Assembly (NCBI GenBank): GCA_013397435.1
Contig: VZRG01000745.1
Span: 248,860 to 312,859, forward strand
From: Erythrocercus mccallii
Lineage: Eukaryota; Chordata; Aves; Passeriformes; Dicruridae
Reading direction: 5' to 3'
DNA: 64,000 nucleotides
Part shown: positions 53,905 to 64,000 of the stretch, in pieces
Numbering within the stretch: position 1 is the stretch's first letter
Layout: every line of letters starts with the position of its first letter
Made by a program: the position numbers and the translations under genes
The notes under the pieces: model-generated
What the model was told of the DNA's origin: nothing
The model's database searches: none
What the model saw: only the letters and a program-made list of their open reading frames with translations

Positions 53905-54855
53905 TCCTCAGCCCCATTCCTCATTAAAAAAATCTGAGTGGTGCCCCTATCCGGATAGCTAGCAGATGGGAAAAAGGCGCTGAAGAGTCAGGGCTCACAA
54001 ATATGTTTTCTCAGAGCAAGTGTTGATTCTGTCTTTGCTTATCTGATCAAATGGATATATTTCACATCATAAAGATTGTTCCTGCATCAACACAATGTCA
54101 CAGTACAAGCACTACAGGTTCCTCCAATCCACCACCTCATTCAAGCTATTAGACCACTGCTCTTAGAACCAGGCAACATTTTGTGTAGGGGCTGTGACTG
54201 ATTTGTTTCAGTTTGATATTATCAGCCAATTGAAAACCAACTGAAAAGTGCCACATATTGGTTATCTAAGTGTCAGCAAATTTCTGTACTGGATCACTGT
54301 AAAATATGCATTCACATTCTCAAATTAGAAATGACCACTTTAAAGGCAGGAAAAAAAGTTTGAAAGAGACAGATCTAAAAATATTTCAGCTGCAAAATAA
54401 TCTTGTATCTCATGTTAGAACACTTGCATTAATTAAGAATTTTGTAGTGACAGTAATTTTAAGAGTGCCATTTAGAAACATGATATTTAGGATGCCTCCA
54501 TACTAAAAATTCAGAGGCTTAAAAGAAGAAGCCTTCTGCAATACTTCTCAACAAAGAATTAAGTGAAAAGGAAGGTGATTTCCTAATGCCTTTCCAACAA
54601 TTAGAAAGGCAATCAATATTTTCCTTTAATAGATTTATTTTTAACCAATTTAATCTCTCAATTATCAATATAATCTTTAAGTTTCTGCTGATAGGGAAAA
54701 TTCTATTTTCTCTACTTCAGAGAAAGATGACGGGGAAGGTGTCATTCAGTAGCTATTGATAGATCTCAGGCATAGGGTTTGGTGAAGTGATGAGACTGGC
54801 CATGACCACCAAATGAGGTGGGACAATTCATTTTTTCAGAATAACACTGCTGATT

Positions 54856-54879
54856 AAAAAAAAAAAAAAAAAAAAAAAA
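54856..54879. repeat. (A)24 homopolymer
   Basis: Uninterrupted run of 24 A. No recognisable retroposed sequence precedes it. Confidence 0.97.
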
Positions 54880-55284
54880 GGCTAGGACCATCAACTTAGA
54901 TTTGACATATATACTGCTATTAACAATTTTATTCTGATAATCAGAGGTAAAACTGGCTTTGTGTGTAGCTGTAAAATGATACAGTACATTCAGAAGAGCA
55001 GCTTCAAAGTAGGACTTGGTGTATTATTTCTTGACAAAGTGTATTGATGGCAAGAATAGGTAATATTTTCAAACCGAAGGGAAAAAAGAGCCAGTCTTCA
55101 GATTTCGTGAAGGGAAAAATTAGAGATGTGAAAAAGCGTGAAAGAACTATAGATAGATATGAAACAAGCTGATGTACTCCCACATCATAAATGAAAACAA
55201 ATACACGAGTGAATATTTACAGTCATCCTATGTATCTACACAGATGTGCAAGATTTTAATGCAAGACCGGGTAATCAAGATTGC

Positions 55285-55298
55285 ATATATATATATAT
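55285..55298. repeat. (AT)7 run
   Basis: Seven perfect AT units. Confidence 0.95.
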
Positions 55299-55385
55299 CA
55301 AGTTTAATTATTATTCCCTTTTACAACTATTTATAGCTGACTTTTGACTACAAAGCCTATGTTTCCTTGAATATAAAAATAAGTA

Positions 55386-55435
55386 TATTTCAACCCTTTA
55401 AAATCAGTGATATTTCAACCCTTTAAAATCAATGA
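55386..55435. repeat. 25-bp tandem duplication
   Basis: TATTTCAACCCTTTAAAATC plus AGTGA at 55386-55410 is repeated at 55411-55435 with a single G-to-A difference. Confidence 0.95.
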
Positions 55436-58400
55436 AATTACACTTAAAAATCAGTAAGTTCTTTTATTATAATCCATGAATATCACGCTGCAGTAAATAA
55501 TTTGCTTCAAATGGTAATAAATTTCATTTATAGCTGTTAAAAATATATTAATAACTTGTTTGTTCTGAAAATAACATCAGAATATGATGAATCCATGTCT
55601 AAATCAAAGTTATAATTTTATTAATTTTTACTAATACTTCAATGAAAATGATTCAAATATATTTTAGACATTTCTAGAGAAGCAAAGGAAAGAGGAAGAT
55701 CAGGCTCATGGCAGAGCAATATGGTAAGTAATTAGGGTCATGTAACATGCATCTTTCTTTCAAAAAACAACTGAATACCTAGAACTTTCATCAACACCTG
55801 TGAACATGCATTGGATTTCCTCATCTATCTGTAGGCAGCTGAGCCCAGGATCTCCCACAGCTTAGGGAGTACACTTTCCACAAGCCATACGTGCCTCCTG
55901 AAGGGAGGTATGCCGCCGACATATTCTCTCTGCCTAAACAAGTATAAACTAGAGCAGCAACAAAATCTTGTTCCCAAGGAAGGCAATGACGCGGCAGGAG
56001 AGGCGTTCTCAGTTCTTCATTCCACCGAAGCAGAACAACTCTGCAAGGTGATATTGTTATTGGAAGTGCCCATACCAGAAGTGTTATCAATGCACAGGTT
56101 CAAATCCTCTCCAGCAGAGGAACAAAATTATTCTGCAGTTTCAACATCCATGCTAAACAATTTTAATTCTTAAGCAGATAAAGGCGACATTTAGGTATGA
56201 ACTGAAATACGCTGAAAATTGTAAGATTATGGAATTGTTATTTTAATTATTTTATTAACTGAACTAATAATATCAATTTATATAAAACATAAACCAGTTG
56301 AAAATACAGTGTGCACAACACACAAGAAATGAAAGGAGCAATCTTTCACAAGCTTGATTATACCTTTCCCCATGTATATTTATTAACACCTTTTTACAGG
56401 GGGATGCACCTCACTTTTCTAATTACGCAGCTTGTATTCATATCTCTCTGCTAGCCATTTGCCTTCCACAGTATTTAAGCAGATACAATGTTAATTTTAA
56501 CACTTCTTTGAAACCTCCCAATTTGCATACTGCACATCCCAGTGTTACCATCCTTTTGACAGCATAGCGCTCTGCCTGCATTGCCAAAACAAATCAGCGC
56601 ATTATGCAGCCAGACAGAGTAGTGATCAGATAGACCTGATATTCACTTGCTTGAAACAAAAAGGAAAACCCAGAAGAGCAAGCAAAGTAAACAAGGAAGA
56701 GCATACATTATGCTCAGAGATGCTCTAGTTACTGGCCTAAGTAACCAAGACCTTGTCAGCTCTGCCTCTGCTCCTGTCCTTGACTTTTTGTGTTGTTCAT
56801 CCTCTAATGCTCTGGAAAGCTCCATGCAAGCTGGGCTGAGCAAAGCCTCATGTGCTCCTGCCACGAGCAGCTCAGCCAAGGGTGGAGATTTGGAATACAA
56901 ACCAAATTTCTGTGGATGTAAAACCCATCTCTCATGTTTATGAACATTGGTCAGTGTAATGGAATACAGCTGCTGAATGGCCCTTTTGCAGTTTAATCCA
57001 ATATAAGGAAACAAAGAGGGGGTTTTCTTCCATGCCATTACTTCAGTTATTCTTTAAACAGAAAATAAACAGAAAAAAACCAAACCAGCATATGTGAACT
57101 TTGAATAGTTTTGTGATTTGCAAAACAGGAGACAGCCCACAATAGCAAGCATCAGGAGATGCTTTTACATGAACTGATGCTTTTTCCCGGCACACCTTTG
57201 CCAGCAGTACAGGAGGTTATTTGCACTGCTTGGTTGAAATTAAACATGAGGGTTTATTACATTATCTTACAGGTATGTGCAATAATGACACACATGATTG
57301 AGATCCTAAAACCAGTATGTTTTAAATTTGCAAACTATGCGTAAGAAGTATTTACTGAATTACAGCAGAGCTTGAAATACATTTGTTAAGTATTTTGTTT
57401 TAATTTAGTCATATGAAATGGTTATTAAGCCACTGGAAGATACAGTTTACCAAGACCTAGATTAATTTAAAATTCTGTTCTATCTTCATTGAGACAGAAT
57501 CATCTAAAGTGGAGTTGTTATACAAAATACATACACTAGACAAAAGTTGTTTTCCTCCACGCTGCCTTTATTCATTTCTGCAAGAGAGCAAGTAATTTAT
57601 GCATCAGAATAACATGTCAGTTTTTAGACTGGAAAATGAAAAATTCCTAAAGATATTAAGATTTGAAAATTTATTCAAACTTAACTAAAAGCTTTGTTAT
57701 ATACCTCACCTATAAATATTTATCAGAAAAAATATAAAAGGGAATTATTTAATAATCTGCTTCCCCACTTTATATTTTGGTAATGTGACTTTGACAGATA
57801 ACTTTGAAGTCTCTTCATAAAAAAATTCTTTCTCCAGTCTTTGGGTCTTCAAAAAAAACAGCCTGTATTCCTTAACAATGGGCTGGTCTTGACATCAGAC
57901 ACCCACTGCAGGTTAACAGTTGCAGAGGGAAGTGTTTGCGCCCAAGTAAAGTTGCCTATAATTGTAGCCACTGATAAGCAGCTCTAAAATAAGCACTCAA
58001 GGAAACTTTGGTCAGGGACCCATGACCCGAACTATACACAACTGCAAAACTACCAAGGAAGCGCTTTACTTCCATACTGATAGATGACTCTTGTTTTGAC
58101 ACAGCAAAACAAAATGAGCTGCCCTTTCTGTGATGAATAAAACACCAGATGTCCATCTTTATCTTCCATCCATACTCACTCAAAATGCAGTTGTCTAAAT
58201 ATAATAAATAGGTTTCTGCCTTTCAGCAAATGAAAACATTTTACTTTGGAGATCTCATAAGAGGTTTTAGCCATAAGCCAATATTCCTCAGAAAGACAAA
58301 ATCTAATTTAGCCAAATATTTATGTTTCATTTTTTGGAGGATAGTGAGTTATGGACTAATCAAATGTGTTTAAACTAAAGATGTGTAATAATTAGAACTG

Positions 58401-61400
58401 CCAAATGGATATTAATAATTTATTGGTGGAGAACAGCAAGAAATTAAGGGTGAAAAATTATTAGCAGAGCTTTTCCTCATAATTTTAGAACATACATTGA
58501 TTTTTAAAATGTAAATCAAAATATATAATACAACAAAAAGGGAAGCTGAAACATATTTGCATTATTCTGACACACTAGTTCTGCAAAATGCACAGCACCC
58601 TTGGGTGACATTTTTTGAAAATCAGGTTTACCATTTTGGGCTCCCTATGACTGGAATTCTGAAAGATGTTCAGGGATGGAGTCCAGATGCTTACAAGTAT
58701 CTAAGTCCTGAAATCCAAAGATAGATGGGCTCCTGACTTACATCTCAAATGTTCATCTAACATCCTATAGATTTGCACATTGTGCAGAGCATGGCTAAAA
58801 GTGACACTTCCAAAGCCGTTCCGTTCCAGAAATGGAAAAATTTGTACTGGAAACATGAAACCAAGTTAAATACCACATTCCATTTGCTCATTTTGCCAGT
58901 GGCACAAAATCAGCATGCACTTTCAACGTAGACAAACTGCTATTCAGTGACACTTCAAGGAATCACGAGTCAGCAGCCCCAGCAGGAACATCTGCCACCA
59001 TTTTAGGCAGATTCATGGTACCTGCATTCCCAGGCTACAAAGCTAGCTCTCCTTCCCTGAAGCAAGTCTGAACTCTGTCATGCTATGAGGAACAAGTGTG
59101 GGAGTGGAAGTTCATTGCAGCTCTCCCATCCCTTCCACATAAAGATAAATTTGGTCTAGCCTGTGGAGAATGTAAAAGTTGGCTGCAGCTTAGAAATTAC
59201 AGAAACAACCGTAGTCACATCGAGCAGTGCTCATACAGTCCTGGGGAATGAGGGGGATGGTGGCGGAAATTGCTGAATAACACTGACTGATTGTATAACA
59301 CTGACGGAGTATTCCTCAGACATGTCTTAATGAGAATCATGTCTTGACAAAAGAAAATTAGTGTGCATGTGAACATCAGATTGCAACACACGGGCAAACT
59401 AGAGAAAAATCTAACTTTAGGAAACAAGAATAGAGAAGAGTTTAAAGTGAAACAAGAAATTTTAAAGTCATAGTTAGGGCCTTTAAATAGCAATGTAAAA
59501 CCCGAGACATTTAATTGGATTCAGTCACAATTTATGCTATACTTAGTTCACATCTAGCTAAATAATATGTATATGAAATAATAAAATTATTACATGCTGG
59601 ATTTAATTATTTTCATCACAAAAACCTTGAAATTGTTTTTGGACTTCTTTTTCCATTACAGAAAGATGAACCATTATAATAAATTCATTATTTCAATAAA
59701 TAAACAGTAGAAATATTTACAAATTGTACTGAACTTTTCAACACCCAGCAGTATATTACTGGATTTAATATTCTGTTCCAAATTTCAAAACCACATTTAA
59801 TTTAGCAAAAACAAGTATTTCATATAATACTGACAGAATGCATGCAATTAAGAGCCTCTCTGGTCATGTGGGCACCTCATGCTTAGGTTACTCATGTTTC
59901 ACTTTTCCCACACATTCAACGTTTAGTGCTTAATAAGCCATTGGATTTCAGACATTTTCAATTCTGACCCTTTTTAAACACTCTGATAGATTGCCTACCA
60001 TCTGGCAGTGCTTACTCTTGGTACCACACTCCCTTTGCATTACAAAACTGTGCTTCTGATAATTATATTTTTAATGTGGAAGATGTATGCAAGACTTGAA
60101 TTCCCATGCTGGCAATATACAAGCTGAAGGGACAATTTCGGCGAGGTGCCCGTGTAACAGTGTATGGTAACAGTATGTTCAACTGCATCACACTGCAATT
60201 CTCAGCAGAAAGCTGCTAACCTGTCCAAGTCAAGGGAAATGGAAAATATACATGAAGGGGTTATTTTAATTACTACAAGGCATTTCGCAAACTATGAGAG
60301 GCTATGAAGAACACCTAAATTGACTTCTCCCCACTAGTTTGAACAAACAGCTCAGTATCTTCCCACTAACAGACTGAGTAAAAATGGAAAACTACACAGC
60401 AGACTGAACAAATTTAAAAAAACAATAAAATCAATGCATTATTTCCATTTATTTAAAGGAATGCATTATATCTTCAGAAAGAGATGTAGGAAGGCGAAGA
60501 AAAGACAGAATGAGGGGGAAAAGGAAGCTAATTCCAAAATAATACTCTTTCAGGAACTACATCCATGTGCTCCTATAAACTTCTGAATGCAAGTTGTGTA
60601 CAGCATGATTTCACTAACTGAAAATTAGACCATAATAAATGCTATAAATAAAAGAAAAAGCACGATTCAGTACTTAGGCAGTCATCTAGATACGAGTTTC
60701 CATGAACACTGGGCACACAACTTTGAAAAACAGCTCTTAAGAACACTTGGTAAAGTGGGTATATGAGAAAGTTACCCAAGTAATGACTGATGTTTGAAGT
60801 ATGTGCTTGATTTATTTTTTGTTTTGTTTTATTTCCAAGTTTCAATCTAACAGACTAATCCCAAGCTAGAAAAGCAATTCTATTTGTAGCCACCAGGCTT
60901 GTCTGGCACTAAAGGCAAGGTGAACTAGAGTGACAGACAAGCTTGGCTCTTACCTTCACTGAAAAATCAAGTGCAAAGAAGCCCATATGGAGCTATCCCA
61001 AGGATCCTGTAGCCCTGGATGTGTTTGGGGAACCCAGAAGCTTGCAAGTGTCTACTGCCAGGCAGTAATAAGATGTTTAGGGAGTAGTAGCACCTGCTAC
61101 AGGTTTCATAGCAATTTCTCTGCCAGACCTAAATAATAAGCCCTCTTGGAATGAACAACTAGACAGAAATCATTCAAGAGCCTGATGGAAAACCTCTCAC
61201 TAGCCATGTGAAAGCTTGATTGCATCTCTATGATTTTGCAGACATGCTTTTATTCCATCTCCTGTCTAGAGCTGGATAGATCTTACTCTATGTATCTTAT
61301 AAAAGTTCTGTGTATTTTCCACAGCTTTTCTCTAGAAAAAGATAGACCAATTATTTATTATTATTGGGGTCTCATGATATATTAATCTAAATTTACTGCA

Positions 61401-61639
61401 ATCCACATATTTGCATTAAGGTCAGATCATTTCATCACCACACTGTCTATTGCTGCAGTCATGCCATGAAGAGAGGTGCTTCTTGGAGGATTTGATCAAT
61501 TACTGTAAGATGCAATGGAACCAGCTAAGGAAACATCAATATTTCCGCTCCTTAGTCTTTAGTGCAAATTTAGAGCTTTAGTGCAAATGTAAGATTGGGT
61601 GATTTTCAGACAGAATTGGATGAAAAAGAGTAGTATCAG

Positions 61640-61665
61640 TTAAACCCCCCTCCTGGGGGGTTTAA
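61640..61665. repeat. Perfect hairpin, 11-bp stem, 4-nt loop
   Basis: TTAAACCCCCC-TCCT-GGGGGGTTTAA. A stem of six G:C and five A:T pairs in an A-rich neighbourhood. It is followed by A-rich AAAAAGTATT repeats. Confidence 0.9.
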
Positions 61666-63907
61666 AAAAAAGTATTAAAAAAGTATTAAAAAAAAGTAAT
61701 TATGTAAATTGGCTATTTTAAAGTAATTTTAAGAAAATAAACTCACTCAAAAAAAATTAAAGCAAACAGAACCAACATAGCTGTGACTGTGAGCATAAAG
61801 CAACCTCTGCTTTTCCAGTTGAAAACAAAGTATCTTAATATGAATTTTTAATAAATATAACATTTTTAGAGATAGAAATTTAATAGCAGTAGCACACTAA
61901 ATTCCAACAGTGTATCAAAATATTTATTAAATTGCATGCTTAATTAGATAATATATACACATAAACAACACCAAAGATAATAAAATAGAAACAAAATCCT
62001 ATTCTTTGCTATATAATGTAACTTAGGTTTTGGGTACTTCACTGGCAAAAATGCAAATGGCTTTGGGGTAAATTTTGAGTTTTTTCAAATATGTAATGGA
62101 AACACTATGCAGCTCTTTTGTAATTAAATGAACATTTTCTGAACATAAGTTTATTCCAGACTTATTCCAGTTGCATCACACTATAAGGCAATAAGATTAT
62201 TGAAAAATATCATGCAGCTTGCCTGAATCTGACTATCATCAGATTAAAAGATATTAGGAGAGATTTCATAGAAACTATATGACAGTGTCCTTGAGGTAGT
62301 ACTGACATTGACTCCAGATGATACAGTTTTTGATCATTAACATACCTTACTATGTGTCTAGAACAAGCTCTCCAATAATTAGAGCCAAATACACTATGAT
62401 TTTTAAAATTAAATCATGCCTCTGGGAAAGAATCAGGAAATAGACAGCTAAAGGACTTTCAAGCAATTAACGAGAACTGTACTGTCAGGTTAAAAATTAA
62501 ACGTTGCAAAGTAGGTTAAAAGTTTCCCCTCTCAAAAAAACGTATATTGACATAGAAAACAGTTCTCAGGCCTGCTGTTGAGTGAAAGCAAAAGTGAGAA
62601 TGGATATGTCTTATTTATGATCAAATTTTTCAAGCTTTTCATATTCTACACTCATCTCTAAAAACAGAGGGTTTGCCTTCTTATAGCTTCAAATTTAAGC
62701 TGTAAGTTATAATTTTAAAAAGCTGACAAAGCTTAATTCACTATTACAGTGCCACTGATATATAGGCAGAAATGCAGCACTAAAGACTCATACTTTTTAG
62801 GTGACCTCTGAATTCATACATCTCTATTTCTGCTACTCCAGGCTGAACAATCAGAAACCAAGCCACTCAAATTTTGACTTCATTATATAACCATCCCCCT
62901 CCACACAAGAAAGCCTAAAGCAACTTATCAAATCCTATGCATCTTTCAATTAGCTGTTGTAGTTACCAAACACCCAATCAAATCATAAATCTAGACCTCT
63001 GTGTATTGCTTGATGCTTTTACACAGTATTCCAATTCACATTTCCCTTCATATACCCAAATCTGAGAAACCTAAGATGAAGAAAACTTTTATTGACTCAA
63101 TTACAAGCATCACTTATTTTGATGTGCCAACAAATGAAGTCGCAGAACACATTTTAAAATGTGTAGACGTGCTAAAACAATCAATTGGAATACCAAAATA
63201 ATTTTCCCCACAGGCTCAGGCATGATGATGATCTTATGAGACCTAACTTTTGATATGTGTATACAAAGATATGGATACAGATCATATTTATCAAGCACTT
63301 TTTCTTGTAGCAGTAAAAAAAAAAAATCAGAAAACTGAAAAGGAAGTCTCATGATATTTCCTGGATTAAATTTTAAAGACTCACATATAACATCCCCAAA
63401 ATACCATCTTTGACTTACGTGCTACAGAATTATTCACAGGAATTCTGCAACATTTCAGGTTTATTTTATTTTGTTGTGGTTTTTTCTAACTTATCTCAAA
63501 ATCATGATGAATATATTTGCATTTACATAGATTGTGTAGAAAGTGAACATTGTAAAAGTAAGCATCTTGCAGAAAAAAGTGTACTTTTGTACTTATTCAT
63601 AGATTCTGCCAGCGATCTTCAAAATATCCCAAGTAAAATTAAAAGTTACTTGGAGAACTGAGGAATTATTTGAGTTACACTTGTTCAGCTCTTTCTCTCC
63701 CTTAAACTTTATTCAGTATTCAAGCAAATAACACAAGAGTGTGAAAGAAAATGCAGTGTTATTCCAGAACTAGGACGAATATAATGAAAACTGGCAAATG
63801 TTCATCATATAAGTGAGCTCAAACTATGCATTAGTATTCTACGTTCTTCTGTCCAGAGACAGAAGGATGTCTTAGTAATAAAATGAATCACTTTGCTTGA
63901 ACAAACC

Positions 63908-63933
63908 AGGGCATATGGCTTCCCATATGCCCT
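63908..63933. repeat. Perfect hairpin, 11-bp stem, 4-nt loop
   Basis: AGGGCATATGG-CTTC-CCATATGCCCT. Each arm contains the palindrome CATATG. No flanking mobile element is recognised before the window edge. Confidence 0.9.
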
Positions 63934-64000
63934 ACAGGTCTGGAAGGCGAGTGGCTGCTGCACCAGCCTTGAGTGGACTCCACTGCCTTGCTTTAGTAGC

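Larger units (their letters stand above)
46671..64000 (-). other. HCN1: HCN1 intron 1 (3' part)
   Basis: Everything to the right of exon 2 is taken as HCN1 intron 1, because the gene is on the minus strand and no exon 1 (start codon plus GC-rich N-terminal coding region) is seen before the window edge. It holds two CR1 pieces (48074-48455, 53818-53904), small tandem duplications (48950-48991, 55386-55435), a GT-rich run, a 24-A run, an AT run and two hairpins (61640-61665, 63908-63933). The remaining unique stretches (46701-48073, 48992-53316, 53905-54855, 55436-61639, 61666-63907) contain only short chance open frames with no family resemblance that I recognise. Confidence 0.85.

Noticed and set aside
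56643..57038. 131-codon minus-strand open frame, overlapped by a 98-codon plus-strand frame
   Set aside because: Both strands are open over the same bases, composition is not protein-like, and no family is recognised.
1..64000. CRISPR arrays, operons, tRNA or rRNA genes
   Set aside because: No direct-repeat arrays with spacers, no tRNA-like cloverleaf and no rRNA sequence were seen; the window is vertebrate intron.

Overview
This window is vertebrate nuclear DNA, almost certainly from a bird. It is AT-rich, CpG-poor and intronic in character. Its recognisable interspersed repeats are pieces of CR1 LINEs with the CR1 3' end (reverse complement of ATTCTATG-type repeats), and I saw no mammalian-type SINEs. 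None of the open frames of 60-160 codons is a bacterial-style gene. With one exception they look like chance frames, repeat remnants or pseudogene pieces.

The one clear functional gene part is exon 2 of HCN1 (hyperpolarization-activated, cyclic-nucleotide-gated channel 1) on the minus strand at 46247-46670. It is 424 bp and encodes transmembrane segments S1 to S4, with a clean acceptor and donor. HCN1 runs right to left here, so 46671-64000 belongs to intron 1 and 1-46246 to intron 2. Neither neighbouring exon (1 or 3) was found, so intron 1 is at least 17.3 kb and intron 2 at least 46.2 kb on the visible side.

Within intron 2, left to right: a CR1 piece on the plus strand (1525-2145); a frame-broken remnant of a lysine/glutamate-rich, coiled-coil-like coding sequence on the minus strand (4548-5637) that I could not name; A/C-rich low complexity (7651-7747); two old CR1 pieces (16748-16985 and 17430-17750), probably one insertion; a well-preserved CR1 3' end (21540-22225); a short CR1 piece (27681-27779) just after a strong CTCF-core match; a GC-richer segment at 39263-39466 whose minus-strand translation resembles the RNase H/connection part of a gammaretrovirus-like pol (an old endogenous retrovirus scrap); an AAAAT microsatellite (41951-42026); and a small CpG-bearing block (42441-42482) resembling an ancient amniote repeat.

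Within intron 1: two more CR1 3' pieces (48074-48455 minus, 53818-53904 plus), small tandem duplications, simple repeats, a 24-base A run and two perfect 11-bp-stem hairpins. The rest is unique intronic sequence in which I recognise nothing. No RNA gene, CRISPR array or operon-like organisation is present. I did not find an obviously new biological system. The items most worth a second look are the unnamed coding remnant, the retroviral pol scrap and the candidate regulatory blocks in the HCN1 introns.
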